This document shows positions 22,940-34,310 of a stretch of DNA of 64,000 bases, one piece after another. The notes beneath the pieces were generated by a model. That model saw only the letters and a program-made list of their open reading frames with translations. It was not told where the DNA came from and made no database searches. Origin of the DNA: Balaenoptera acutorostrata (taxonomy: Eukaryota; Chordata; Mammalia; Artiodactyla; Balaenopteridae); assembly GCF_949987535.1 (NCBI RefSeq), contig NC_080075.1, forward strand, positions 59,741,636-59,805,635, in the 5' to 3' direction. The translations under genes and the position numbers were made by a program. Within the stretch, counting starts at the first letter, position 1; each line of letters opens with the position of its first letter.

Positions 22940-23324
22940 TGTCCTTATCCACACAGGATGCCATAACAGAGTACCATAGACTGAGTGGCTTATAAACAAT
23001 AGAAATTTATTTTTCATAGTTCTGGAGGCTGGACGTCCAAGATCAGAGTGCCAGCATGGTTGAATTCTGTTGAGAATCCTCTTCCCAATTGCAGACTGCT
23101 GATTTCTGACTGTATCCTCACATGGCAGAGAGCAGAGAGAGGAAGCAAGCTCTCTCATTCCTTTTATAAGGGCATTAATCCCATTCATGAGGGCTCCACC
23201 TTCATGACCTCATCTAATCCCAATTACTTCTCAAAGGCTCCACTTCTTACTATCATTACATGGGGCGGGGGGTAGGATTTCAACATATGAATTTTAGGGG
23301 GACACAAACATTCAGTCCATAACA
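22940..23324 (-). mobile_element. MaLR (MLT1-class) LTR, antisense
   Basis: Read on the minus strand it begins TGTTATGGACTGAATGTTTG and contains the typical 'attcatatgttgaaatcct' and 'ctcatgaatgggattaatgc'. The complement of the end, 'gccataacagagtaccatag', lies at 22960-22979. No internal retroviral sequence is attached. Confidence 0.85.
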
Positions 23325-24640
23325 ACAGCCAGCACTCACAGCAGCTGTGGGCTGGCTACATAGCCCTATTAAAGAAATCTGGATGGGGCACCAATAGCAC
23401 CTCCTCAAGGTAGGAGGTATACAGTATGAACTTAACAACTTGTAATGTAAAGCAAGGAAGCTAATGAAACTTACTGGGTTTGTGCTAAAAGAACTCAGGA
23501 ATCACCTTGAATAGGTTTCCACTGGCCAAGATGAGATTGGTTTCAAACATATAAAATGTTAAAAACCATGAGTTTATAATGATTAAACAACAACAACAAC
23601 AAATTAATAGCCTTACTGGTCATCTGGTATGTAAAGGGAAAGAAGCAAGCATTTGTTCTGCCCTTCCTTGAAGAACTGTATTCAGGTAACCAAACAGTTG
23701 ATAAAATAAAGTTCTTCTTTAAGAATAATTCCAGGTAACAAATTGAGACGGAATAATAGACTTAGAATAGTACCGCTTTCAACTCCTAATGTAATAATGA
23801 ATCTGTTGAAGAGATGATCATGGCTAAAACCATTAAATGAAAAGTTGTTTGGGAACCCATCATATATGGGAAACCCATAATTGATGGATCAGATTGAAAA
23901 CAGCTAAACCCACTGATCAATCTTACTAGCACAAAAAGACAGACAAGCAGACATCATGTGCTTATTGATATTGTGTAATAGGAAGCACACAGCATCACAT
24001 ATAAAATAACTTGCTGCCCCCCCTCAAATCAAACTCAAATCTAATTGAGCTGCTGTATCCAACTACCAGTTTATAGAAAATACGGGGGATAGAGAGCCAT
24101 ATTAAATGACATTAACAAATTAGCAAAATCTGGAAAGAAGGGAATTCCATAGGACAAGTGATCTCGTTTCTTCAATAACTGCATTGTTAAAGGAAAATAA
24201 GAGAGGAAAATAAAACATACAGAGTAAAAGGGATTTTAGAGGCATATCAAACAATTGAAATGCATGCACCTTATCTGGTTCCTAATTTGAGAAAATCAAC
24301 CACAACCACAACAACAACAAAAAATTTGTGGGATGACTGGGGAAATTTTAATATTTCCTGGATATTTAATTATAGTAAGGATTAAAAAACTTTAAGTTGT
24401 GATGATTGTAGTTTTGTTAGATAAAAAGTACATGTATATTAGAGATAAATACTGAAATATTTATAGATTAAAATGATGTATCTTGAGATTTGCTTCACAA
24501 TAACCCACGGTAAGAGAGAGGTAAATGTGGGTATGAATGGAACAAGATTGGCTATCAACTGACAATATTGAAGCTGGGTGAAAGATACCTTGAGATTTAT
24601 AATATTATTATTTTAATTTTATATGCATTTGGAATATTAC
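23325..24640 (+). repeat. Probable old L1-type 3' region, sense, with unassigned flank
   Basis: From about 23580 the plus strand is A-rich, with phrases such as 'caataactgcattgttaaag' and 'gagataaatactgaaatatt' that resemble 3' regions of old L1 families. 23325-23580 is unassigned. Two (CAA)n tracts occur at 23587-23602 and 24309-24322. Confidence 0.45.
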
Positions 24641-24649
24641 ATAATCATA

Positions 24650-24989
24650 TAAATGAAAATAGACTCCAAAAGGATTGTAGTTTTAAATGTGAAAGGTAAA
24701 ACAATAAAGCTTCTACAAGATATAATAGGAGAAAATGAATATGACCTTGAAAAGAGAGCACTAACTACAAAATTAGGATTCTTTACTCATTAAAATAAAC
24801 CATTAAGAAAATACAATAGCAACACATTGAGTGGGAAAATATATTTGCAATATGTATTACTGACAAATAACTCATATTAACATAAAACAAAATACTCCTA
24901 CAAATCAATGAAGATAAAAAGAAAAATAGACAACTCAAAAGAAAGTGGACAGAAGACTTGAATAGGCCCTTTACAAAAAAGGATATCCA
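24650..24989 (+). mobile_element. Old L1, sense, first part of a split copy
   Basis: ORF2 C-terminal text in plus orientation ('aagaaagtggacagaagact' near 24939). It is interrupted by a younger L1 end and resumes at 25342. Its target site supplies 'aaaaaaggatatcca', present on both sides of the insertion (24975-24989 and up to 25341). Confidence 0.8.
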
Positions 24990-25332
24990 CGTATATAACG
25001 CATGTATGTGGAACCTAGAAAAATGGTACAGATGAGCCGGTTTGCAGGGCAGAAGTTGAGACACAGATGTAGAGAACAGACATATGGACACCAAGGGGGG
25101 AAAAGTGCGGTGGGGTGGGGATGGTGGTGTGCTGAATGGGGTGATTGGGATTGACATGTATACACTGATGTGTATAAAATTGATGACTAATAGGAACCTG
25201 CAGTATAAAAAAACAAACAAACAAAACAACTAATACTAAACTTTCATTGGGTTATTTGTATGGAAATATGTTAATATAAATGTTTCAGACATTACATGAA
25301 ATTTCTAAAAATCAAAAAAAAAAAAAAAAAAA
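24990..25332 (+). mobile_element. Younger L1 3' end nested in old L1
   Basis: A 5'-truncated L1 3' UTR of about 340 bp ends in a run of about 19 A. The TSD core 'ggatatcca' is at 24981-24989 and 25333-25341. The 148-codon minus-strand frame across it is an antisense shadow. Confidence 0.88.
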
Positions 25333-25341
25333 GGATATCCA

Positions 25342-25930
25342 GTGTCCAATAAAGAGGAAAAGTTGCTCAACCTCATTAATCAAGTAGGAAATGCCAATTA
25401 AAATCATAATGGGGTATTTCTTTTCCTTTTGTATTTTTTTTTTTTCGTGGTTTAAGTCCCCTATGGGCTCTGGGTGAACAATTAGTAATTAACACAGAGC
25501 TTTTTAAATAAAATTACTCGTGAGACTGATTCATTTTTTTCCTCTAGCTTTATGAGATACTACATAATGCAATATTTCTACACATCTGCCAGAAAGACTA
25601 AAATGAAAAAGACTGACCATTACTAATTCTTAGCAAAAATGTAGAACAACTGGACCTTTCACATGCTGCTGGTGGGAGGTATAAATTGGTGCAACCCCAT
25701 TGGAAAATTGACAGTGTCTATAAAAACTGAATATATCAATACATGCATAACTCTCTGACCTAGCAATTCCAGTCCTAGGTATACATGCCCAACTGAAATG
25801 TGTATAACTGTGCACAAAATGTTTAAGAATGTTCATTGCAACCTTATTATTAATAGCATCAGGTCAGAAACAACCCAAATATCCATCAATAGTAGAATGA
25901 ATAAATAGTGATACATAGTACTGTGCTCTA
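25342..25930 (+). mobile_element. Old L1, sense, second part
   Basis: The ORF2 C-terminal text resumes ('ctcaacctcattaatcaagt') and runs to 'tagaatgaataaatagtgat'. About 25415-25550 does not fit L1 and may be a further small insertion containing a T-rich tract, flanked by similar 'ggggtatt' and 'tgagatac' text. Confidence 0.75.
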
Positions 25931-26490
25931 ATAGAAAATCAGGAATCACTTTTTCATCTTCCCTACACAAAAAGCGACAGGACCAATCGTAGGTTTCCAA
26001 ACTTTTAGTGAATATTAGTAGTCAGTAATTTACTAGGAGACATTATATGTACCCACAAACAGCACCACAGAAAATATCCTTTGGACAATAACAAGAAGAA
26101 ATTAGAACAAAGCCTTCTATATATACACTGCCAATTTCATCCCTCTGATGGGTCCTTTAGGTAGGAAGTAGGTGCTGAAAGCAGAAATGGTTCTTCATCA
26201 TCATTATTACTTTTTTATGTCTCCTTGTGTTCAAAAGATTTTGAAAGTAATAGAGATTTATTTCCCCTCTCTTATGGTTGTGGAAAGAATTGACTTACTA
26301 GGCAGAGGCACTACATTTTATTTTCTGGGGCTTTTTTCCCCAGTCTGTTGACATCCACGCACTAAGAAGAATAGGAGTTTGTTTTTTGCCATTTCTTCTG
26401 GAGAAATTTCTGGAAGGCAGATAGAATTGAGGTGTTCCAAGCTAGTTCTCAGACACCTACCTGTCTAATATGACTCAGTTTAATATTTGA
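25931..26490. other. Unassigned DNA
   Basis: No gene or clear repeat seen. Confidence 0.4.
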
Positions 26491-26599
26491 TTCCCATACT
26501 TCCGATGTCCTCTTAGGTCTCCCTGCTAAATGCAGTCATAGCACTTATCACAGTTTTTATTGTTTGGCTAGGTGATTATTTATTTAGGGTCTGCTAAGG
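26491..26599 (+). repeat. L2 3' end, part 1
   Basis: 'gcacttatcacagtttttattg' and 'ggctaggtgattatttattta' fit the L2 3' region just before the conserved terminal block that appears at 27245. The hAT element splits it. Confidence 0.65.
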
Positions 26600-27236
26600 C
26601 AGCAGTCCCCAACCTTTCTGGCACCAGCGACTGGCTTTGTGGAAGGCAATTTTTCCGTGGACTGGGGTTAGGGGAGAGATGGTTTTGAGATGATTTAAGC
26701 GCATTACATTTATTGTGTACTTTATTTCTATTATTATTACATTGTAATATACAATGAAATAATTATACAACTCACCATAATGCAGAATCAGTGGGAGCCC
26801 TGAGCTTGTTTTCACTTGCCACTCACTTATAGGGTTTTGATATGAGTCTGCAAGCAATTGATTTATTATGGTCTCCGTGCAGTCAAACCTCTCTGCTAAT
26901 GCTAATCTGTATTTGCAGCCCCTCCCCAGCGCTAGCATCACCGCCTCAGCTCCACCTCAGATCATCAGGCATTAGATTCTCATGAGGAGCATGTGACTTA
27001 GATCCCTCGCATGCACAGTTCACAGTAGGGTTCGTGCTCCTATGAGAATCTAATGCTGCTGCTGATCCGACAGGATAGGGAGGAGGCGGAGCTCAGGCGG
27101 TAATGCAAGCAATGGGGAGCGGCTGTAAATACAGATGAAGCTTCGCTGGCTCGCCGCCGCTCACCTCCTGCTGTGCAGCCCGGTTCCTAACAGGCCATGG
27201 ACCGGTACCGTGGGGACTGGGGGTTGGGCACCCCTG
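26600..27236. mobile_element. Non-autonomous hAT DNA transposon
   Basis: The left end is CAGCAGTCCCCAACC and the right end is the complement of CAGGGGTGCCCAACC, so both terminal inverted repeats are present. An 8-bp TSD, the hAT hallmark, is seen with one mismatch: TGCTAAGG (26592-26599) and TGTTAAGG (27237-27244). No transposase is recognisable in its 637 bp. The interior is CpG-rich near 27070-27180 and holds a strong inverted repeat. Confidence 0.88.
26970..27055. repeat. Inverted repeat inside the hAT element
   Basis: Arm one 'cattagattctcatgaggagc' (26970-26990) pairs with 'gctcctatgagaatctaatg' (27036-27055), with one or two imperfections and a loop of about 45 bases. The RNA or single-stranded DNA could form a stable hairpin. 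Confidence 0.85.
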
Positions 27237-27244
27237 TGTTAAGG

Positions 27245-27355
27245 TCCATGAAGGTTGAGATCACGTCTATTTTGCCCACTGCTGGCTCTCCGGTGCCCAG
27301 TGAAGTATCTCATACATAGTAGGTGCTAAGTTATTTGTTGAATGAAATCGTTTCA
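27245..27355 (+). repeat. L2 3' end, part 2
   Basis: 'ggtccatgaaggttgagatc' through 'catagtaggtgctaagttatttgttgaatgaa' is the diagnostic L2 terminus. It joins directly to the text before the hAT TSD. Confidence 0.85.
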
Positions 27356-27416
27356 TTGGACTAACCCAAAAAAATCAGGCCAGTGTTATGCTGCAATTCA
27401 GAATGGATTTATTCTT

Positions 27417-27718
27417 TTTTTTTTTTAAATTATTTATTTATTTATTTTATTTTTGGCTGTGTTGGGTCTTCGTTTCTGTCTGAGGGCTTTCTCTAGTTGT
27501 GGCGAGCGGGGGCCACTCTTCATCGCGGTGCGCGGGCCTCTCACTGTCACGGCCTCTCTTGTTGTGGAGCACAGGCTCCAGACGCGCAGGCTCAGTAGTT
27601 GTGGCTCACGGGCCTAGTTGCTCCGCGGCATGCGAGATCTTCCCAGACCAGGGCTCGAACCCGTGTCCCCTGCATTGGCAGGCAGATTCTCAACCACTGC
27701 GCCACCAGGGAAGCCCCC
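27417..27718 (-). mobile_element. CHR-type SINE
   Basis: Reverse orientation with a T/TTTA tail at the left. A 13-bp perfect TSD 'tggatttattctt' at 27404-27416 and 27719-27731. Open frames at 27499-27809 are translations of the SINE. Confidence 0.95.
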
Positions 27719-27731
27719 TGGATTTATTCTT

Positions 27732-28089
27732 ATTCCATACACAAATCTAAGAAGCTTGCTTACCTGGTTTACAAATCCGCAATTGATCAAAAGTAAGATT
27801 CATATATAAATCACATATTTATATCTATATCCATGTCTATATTTCAGGTATTGGGTGGGAAGCGAAATTCCTAGATTTAATAAAACTTGGAAAGAAATCT
27901 CTCCTATTATACAAAACTTATTGACTTGGTTATATTTTCTATGTTGCAATATAAAGCATCTATGGTTTTCACTGTCTTATCGTTTCATGCTCATTGTTGA
28001 GGATAAACCCTCAACATCAGTAAGCTTCTGCTGATCCCAATATTGCACACCTCAGGATGCATCACGATTCTGGGGTTAACCACTTAACC
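27732..28089. other. Unassigned AT-rich DNA
   Basis: No gene or repeat recognised. Confidence 0.4.
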
Positions 28090-28250
28090 AATGTTTGAAT
28101 TTCTCTTCATCATCCAGTAACATCAGTATCACCTCTTGTGAAAAAAGAATCACAAGCTCAACTCCAGGTCTACTGAGTCAGAATCTGCATTTTATCAAGA
28201 CCCCCAGATGATGTATATTCATAGTATAGTCTGAGGAGCACTGCTATAGA
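28090..28250 (+). repeat. MER20/MER5-like hAT relic
   Basis: 'gtctactgagtcagaatctgcattttatcaagacccccagatgat'-like text at 28169-28213 and the closing 'gaggagcactgc' are typical of these short hAT-derived repeats. The left end is weak. Confidence 0.65.
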
Positions 28251-28784
28251 CCATCTTGAACACTCTTGATGATGTTAAAGTTACTGCATTTTGGAGAATC
28301 CCATTTCATCTTAGCAGATTCTTAGAAGGATGATACTGAGCTGAAACCTGACCTTTTATTACTTCCCCATTTGTTCCTGGTTTCACATCCAGGGCCTTAT
28401 ACTAGTCTGCTTCATTTTTTTTCATGACAGTTCTTCAAAGATCTCAAAGCAGCTTACCCTCCTTGAGGGTTTTCCAGACCAGCATCTCTTAGAACTTATA
28501 TCAGGGAATATCAGTTTTGTAAAATGTTCTGTGGAAACAAATGGTTCAGTGCTACATAAATTGCAACTATGTTTGATTTTGCAAAGTTTCATTTGAGGCT
28601 CTGAGAAGTAAGGAAAACAGCTTAATTTTGCTTAATCCAATTTTCCCAAACTAAGTTGTTCAGGAAAACTTTTCCATGCATGTAACACCTAGTAACATCT
28701 TCAAGAATTGAAGAAGGAATTTTGGGAAATGTGGCTCTCAGCTGGAGCCTCTTCAGGTGCTCTGTGGCAAGCTCAATAATGGTT

Positions 28785-29258
28785 ATCTAGGTTCAAAGAT
28801 ATCTAAGTTCAAATCCCTAAAATCCATGAGTGTCACCTATATGGTAAAAGGGACTTTGCGGATATGATTAAATTAAGGATCTTGAGATGTGGAGATTATA
28901 CTAGAGTATCTTGGTGGGCCCTAGATGTAATCACAAGTATCTCTATAAGGGGGAGGCAGAGGGAGATTTGACTACAGATGCGAGTAGGAGATGTCACACT
29001 GGAAGCAAGAGGTTGGAGTGATATGAGGAAAAGGTCCCTAGCCAAGGAATGCAGTAGGCCTCCAGGAGCTAGAAAAGGCAAAGAAATGGATTCTCCCCTA
29101 GAAGCCTCCAGAAGGTACTAGTCCTGCTGATGATGTGCTTTAGTCCAGTGAATGAGATATTGGACTTCTGGTCTCTAGAATGGTAAGAGAATCCATCTGT
29201 GTTTGATTAAGCTACCGTTTGTGGTCCTTTGTTATAGCAGCATAGGAAACTAATACAC
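28785..29258 (+). mobile_element. MaLR (MLT1-class) LTR
   Basis: Diagnostic blocks appear in order: 'gggactttgcggatatgatt', 'cttgagatgtggagattata', 'ggtgggccctagatgtaatc', 'attctcccctagaagcctcc', and the end 'tagcagcataggaaactaat'. No internal region adjoins. Confidence 0.85.
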
Positions 29259-29610
29259 TCATCATATCACTGCCTACTCAAAACCTGCAGTGACTTTCAG
29301 TTACCCTTCGGAAAGAGAATCCAAGCTCCTCACTATGGCCTGCAAGTCTGCACCCAATCCCACAAACCCTTCAGTCTGAGTCCTACCACTCTCTCTTGTT
29401 CATGGTGTTTGAATTGCACTGCTCTTCTTTCTGTTACTTGAACCTACCAAACTCAATCCTGTTTCACAGCCTTGTACTGCTAAGCTTTCTAATTTATTTG
29501 TTGACCTATTTATTGTCTGTTCTTCCATTCCTCTGAGGAGACGAGAGCCTGGCACATAGTACTCAGAAGGCATTTGTTGTTGAATGGATAAATGGATAAC
29601 TGAATATGAA
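29259..29610 (+). repeat. L2 LINE 3' fragment
   Basis: 'cactgcctactcaaaacctgcagtgactttcag', 'tccaagctcctcactatggc' and the end 'gcacatagtactcagaagg...gttgaatgga' follow the L2 3' order, with an internal deletion. Confidence 0.75.
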
Positions 29611-29836
29611 TGTGGTTTCAACTTTCTTCACCAGCCTGATTGCTTCCTTTGGATTATTTTCTGCTTGATTTATGTCTTTAAAATTATAATCCCAGGCCTG
29701 ACTCCAATATTATGTACCTGATATGACCATTGTCAAGCAAAGCAGAGATATTTCTTGCGAGCTTTAGGGAGCTTATATTTCACATTTTTGTGTCTGAATT
29801 ATTTTATAATACATCTTTTTAAAAGGAGGAAAGTCT

Positions 29837-30148
29837 GGGGACTTCCCTGGTGGCGCAGTGGTTAAGAATACGCCTGCCAATGCAGGGGACACGGGTTTGA
29901 TTCCTGGTCTGGGAAGACCCACATGCCAGGGAACAACTAAGCCCGTGCGCCACAACTACTGAGCCTGCGCTCTAGAGCCCGCGAGCCACAGCTGCTGAGC
30001 CCGCTCGCCTAGAGCCTGTGCTCCGCAACAAGAGAAGCCACTGCAATGAGAAGCCCGCGCATCGCAATGAACAGTAGCCCCCCCTTGCCGCAGCTAAGGA
30101 AAGCCCACGCGCAGCAGTGAAGACCCAATGCAGCCGAAAAGAAAAAAA
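29837..30148 (+). mobile_element. CHR-type SINE
   Basis: Plus orientation. The head 'gggacttccctggtggcgca' starts near 29837, and the tRNA-like B-box region reads 'gggtttgattcc'. It ends in an A-rich tail near 30150. A short A/G-rich TSD, about 'aaaaggag', is seen at 29821-29828 and after the tail. This is the only plus-strand CHR copy between the minus-strand copies at 27417 and 32440. Confidence 0.9.
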
Positions 30149-30184
30149 AAAGGAGAAACCTTTCGTTTAAAACCAAACTCAGAT

Positions 30185-30470
30185 GGTATTAACGCTGACA
30201 TCTTCCCTAGACATCCTGCCTAAAGTTGTAGACTACCTCCCACCTACATTCCCTGTCTCCTTTTCTGCTTTATTCTTCTTAATACTCGTCACTAAAATCC
30301 CATATATTTTACTTATTTTTCTTTTTTGGTGTCTGTCTGACTACACTAGAAAATAAGTTTTATGCTGATAGGGAGTTTGCTATTTTTTAAAAACTGCTGT
30401 ATTCCAGTGCCTAAAGAGTGAGTAGCACAGAGTAGATGGTCAATAAATGCATATTAAGTGAATGAACGTG
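30185..30470 (+). repeat. L2 LINE 3' end
   Basis: 'catcttccctagacatcctg' to the terminal 'gagtagatggtcaataaatgcatattaagtgaatgaa'-like block. Diverged. Confidence 0.7.
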
Positions 30471-32427
30471 TGAGTAAATTAACCAGCTGAGTTTATTCAC
30501 CCAAATGTTGGCTAGAAATTAATTTCAAAATTATTATTCTTTTTAATTATTTCCGGGAAGAAGGATTTTTAAGAAAATTCATTTTCTCTTTTTCCCAGAT
30601 TGTATTTCTCTGTTTCACCGGCTGTTTGGTGTAGCTAATTAATGGAACGTGAGCAGAGGAATTATGCCTCCCTCCCACGTCAGCTCCGTTAAACCTCCCC
30701 AACCTAATTCTCTCTGCTCTTTACCCTCCTGGCTGTGACATGGATGCCAGGATGACATTGAATGCCACGTGTTGAGGCTGGCAGAGTCTCTCTCAGTCTG
30801 GGGCCCTGTACAGTTTTGTGGAACCAAACAGGAAATGCCTTGAACTGTTTATGTGCAGGAGAAACTAGACTCCTATTGCACGTGAGCCTGTTATACATCT
30901 TTGGGTGTATTTGTGGCAACAGTGAGTCTACCCTAACAGATAAATTTGTACAAATAAATACTCTTAACGTATTAAAGCAGTTAACATGCAAAAAGGCTAA
31001 GATAGACGAAGGATAGTATTTTCATTATCATCTTTATTTTTCCTGCGTCCTATCTTTGAGGTCCTTGGTTACACATGACAATTTGAGGAATGGGTTGTTG
31101 GACAACTAGGTCACCCCTAAAGGATACCCTTAAAACCATTTATTCTCTCTTTGAGGTGGCAGAAAGCAATATCCCTGCTTTAGCATTTCTTTCTCATCAG
31201 AGTGATTTATGGAAGCCTCTCAATTCCTGGGATTGCAGCAACATTTGGCTGTTCCCCAGATGCCAATACATTGTCTTTAAAGAATCAATGGCCTTGCAGT
31301 TCCCCTCATTTGCAAAGGCATGTGTAAGCACTGTGAACCCCAGATGCCCTCAGTGAAAAATCAAATCAACCATCTGGTGTGTTCAGCAAACATAGATGGA
31401 GGAGGTTAGATGCAGAATAGATGGGGCCCATTATAGCTGACACACGCACTCTTCACCAACAATATTGCACAAACATGCAATATTTAACTCAGAGTATATT
31501 TATGACTTTTCCATTGTTTGTTTTCCACAATATCTTATCAGGTGGGTTGGCACATATTATAGTTTCTAGTTTGTGGGGCGAACTGAGATTCGGAGGAATT
31601 AAGGAGAGCAAGCTCCCTTGGGGTAGCAAGCTCCCATGGGAGAAATGGGGCAACACCATCAGATGGGGTGAGCTAGCATGTCTTGCATGAACATTCCCTT
31701 TTATTGGGAAAGAGGGATAGGACTAGGGTCAAAGCAGGGAAGAAATGGATGGGCTTTAGGGGGATGTGGACATCCTGAAATCATAAGCAGCCTTTATGTG
31801 TACCTGTGTGCATTTTATTGGAGAGAGTCCATAGCCTTCAGACAATTTTTTAAGGGACTAGAAACCCTCAAGTAGTTAAGAACCATTGTTCAGGTGTTCT
31901 GTACCTGTAGACTGTCTTGGGCTGTACAGAGCAACTGATATCCAAAGCCTTACTGTGGGAAAATAGTGCTTTTGTATAAGAGAAAAGGGGCACAGAATCT
32001 TCCTAGACAGGATTTATATGTGCCTTATGGATATTTATTGCACAAAACAATATGAATACCAATTCCTATAACCCCAGAGATCTCCTCTGGCACCACAGTG
32101 ATCAGATGTACTATTTTGCCCAAAAATAATAAAGACAAGCTTGCCATTGTAAGAAGAAAATGCTTAGCATTAGCAAAATCCTGTAGATCCATTCCAGGTA
32201 AGGCGTATGGGACCCAGAAAGCTTTTATTTTGGACACTGATGTTTATACAGTGGAAAGGTTGGCTTACCAAGTCATCAGAGGGAGCCACAGTTGCTGGGG
32301 CATCGATTAAGGGAAATAGGGACTTAGGCAATTATTTTATAAGCATTTCTTTGCTTAGAATTTCAGAAGGGTTGACAAGGTCACGCTTACAACTCTGGCT
32401 ACCGACATGCCTATCCTAGGGACACTT
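30471..32427. other. Unassigned, probably unique DNA
   Basis: No repeat is recognised. Open frames of 60-95 codons on both strands lack family features. The stretch 30590-30790 includes GCTAATTAATGG and CCACGTCAG motifs and could be regulatory; this is not testable here. Confidence 0.4.
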
Positions 32428-32439
32428 CACACATTTTCT

Positions 32440-32750
32440 TTTTTTTTTTTTTTTTTTTAACATGATGATCCATTTATTTATTATTTATGGCTGTGTTGGG
32501 TCTTCGTTTCTGTGCGAGGGCTTTCTCTAGTTGCGGCAAGCGGGGGCCACTCTTCATCGCAGTGCGCCGGCCCCTCACCATCGCGGCCTCTCTTGCTGCG
32601 GAGCACAGGCTCCAGATGCGCAGGCTCGGTAATTGTGGCTCACGGGCCCAGCTGCTCCGCGGCACGTGGGATCTTCCCAGACCAGGGCTCGAACCCGTGT
32701 CCCCTGCATCGGCAGGCAGACTCTCAACCACTGCGCCACCAGGGAAGCCC
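32440..32750 (-). mobile_element. CHR-type SINE
   Basis: Reverse orientation. The tail is seen as an uninterrupted run of about 20 T at 32438-32458. A perfect 12-bp TSD 'cacacattttct' at 32428-32439 and 32751-32762. The body is more GC-rich and intact than the other copies. Frames at 32474-32787 are SINE translations. Confidence 0.95.
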
Positions 32751-32762
32751 CACACATTTTCT

Positions 32763-33720
32763 GAACCAGGCGCTTAGCCAAGCGTAGACCACGAATGAAA
32801 CCATCACCCTGAGAGGGTCCTGTGCTCAGGGCTCAGGGTCTGTTGAGGGAAAGAGTGTGAGGGAAAAGAGAAATAGCCCTGAGAGTTGCCCTATAATTGG
32901 GGAAATGATAACGTTCACTCTCTTGTCTTGAAAGTAAACATTAAGCTTTGCTTAGTCACCAAGGGCAAACCCTGAAGCCAGTTGCTGACACCAACTGGTT
33001 GTTTTGTATTTTGGCCCTAGGATTTGACTCTAGGGGAGCTCCTTTTCTTAGCTGAGAAACAAAGTAACTGAATTCTCAGCACGGTGTTGATTCTGGGAAA
33101 TCATTTTGGTTTGTACAATTTGGGGTTCTGAGCACAGAATATAATCAGAGTGGCAGTGATGGGGTGAGGAACCCCAGGAGGCTGCCCATTCTTGTTGTCT
33201 CTTGTCTCTGTGTTTTAGTAAGAGATTAGAATGTCCTAGATGTCATCCCATGATTGCTGGCAACATAGCGACTGGGTCTAATTTTCCACTCAGGATGTAA
33301 AAATATGTTCAAGAAACTGAAGTGAAATGGAAAACATGAAGAAGCTATCTTCTTTATATTCCCCCCACCACCTCTTCCTTCACTCTTTACCCACTGATTG
33401 TAAAAATGCTCATCTCAGCCTTCATCTCTTTGCCTTTCTGGAACTTATCAACTCACATTTCAGCTACAGATACATTACTGTGGCATTGCAGCCAGACCTG
33501 AGCTCTCACGCATATTCTAAGTGTCAAGCTCTGTTGTTGGCCAGGTTCTTGCAGGTTTTACTGCTGCTTAAAGGAAAGAGATTGGGATTCAAAACCTATT
33601 TGCCAAAAGAAGGTAGTTAGGTATGTATGTGTATTCATATGAACATTGCAGTAAGGATGTGGAGACCCTGGAGACAGGATAGAGATAGACAGGAACACTA
33701 TCTGTGGGCTCATTCTTTAG
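32763..33720. other. Unassigned DNA
   Basis: No gene or clear repeat. The 97-codon frame at 33327-33620 has no recognised domain. Confidence 0.4.
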
Positions 33721-33724
33721 TTAG

Positions 33725-33920
33725 AGGACATGCGTTCTAGTCCCAAATACCACCCCGCCTCCCCCCACCCCATGCTAGCTATATGACTTTGGCCAATTCA
33801 GTTAAGCTTTTTGAGCCTCAGTTTTCTTTCATCTTTAAAATGGGAATAGTGCATGTCTTGCCTGCCCTATTGTGTAATTATGAAGACCAAATGAGGTAAT
33901 GCCTTATTCAAACATAAGAT
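33725..33920 (+). repeat. MIR SINE
   Basis: 'tgactttggccaattcagtt', 'gagcctcagttttctttcat', 'taaaatgggaatagtgcatg' and 'aatgaggtaatgcctta' follow MIR in order. Confidence 0.85.
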
Positions 33921-34310
33921 GGTGTTTCAGTCAGGAGAACTTAGGTTATGTTGTGATAACAAACATTCCTAGAATTTCAGTTGCTTAAAATAATAATTTT
34001 TTTTCTCACAGTTCATGTCCAAAATGGGTTAGATGGGTTGGCAGAGGGACTCTTCTCATTGAAGTGTCTCAGAGATCCAAGTTTATGAAGATTCCATCTT
34101 CTTGTGATTCTACCCTCTCCATGTGCAATGACTGTTTGCTTCCATGATTACTGCATCGGGAGAGGAGAACACTGGAGAGTGAAACATTGGTTATTATATA
34201 CATTGGTTTAGAAGTGACATTCACTTCTGCTCATGTTTCATTGGCCAAAAAAATATGGTCTTACGTAACTTTAGAGGAGATAGCAGTGTCATTCCATGAG
34301 AACCTATTGA
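33921..34310. repeat. Probable old interspersed repeat, family not assigned
   Basis: 'aacttaggttatgttgtgataacaaacattcctagaatttcagttgcttaaaataata' is a phrase type seen in a common mammalian repeat, as are the later 'gaagtgacattcacttctgc' and 'tttcattggccaaaa'. I cannot name the family with confidence. Confidence 0.5.

Noticed and set aside
24783..25229. 148-codon minus-strand frame
   Set aside because: Antisense shadow of two nested L1 fragments.
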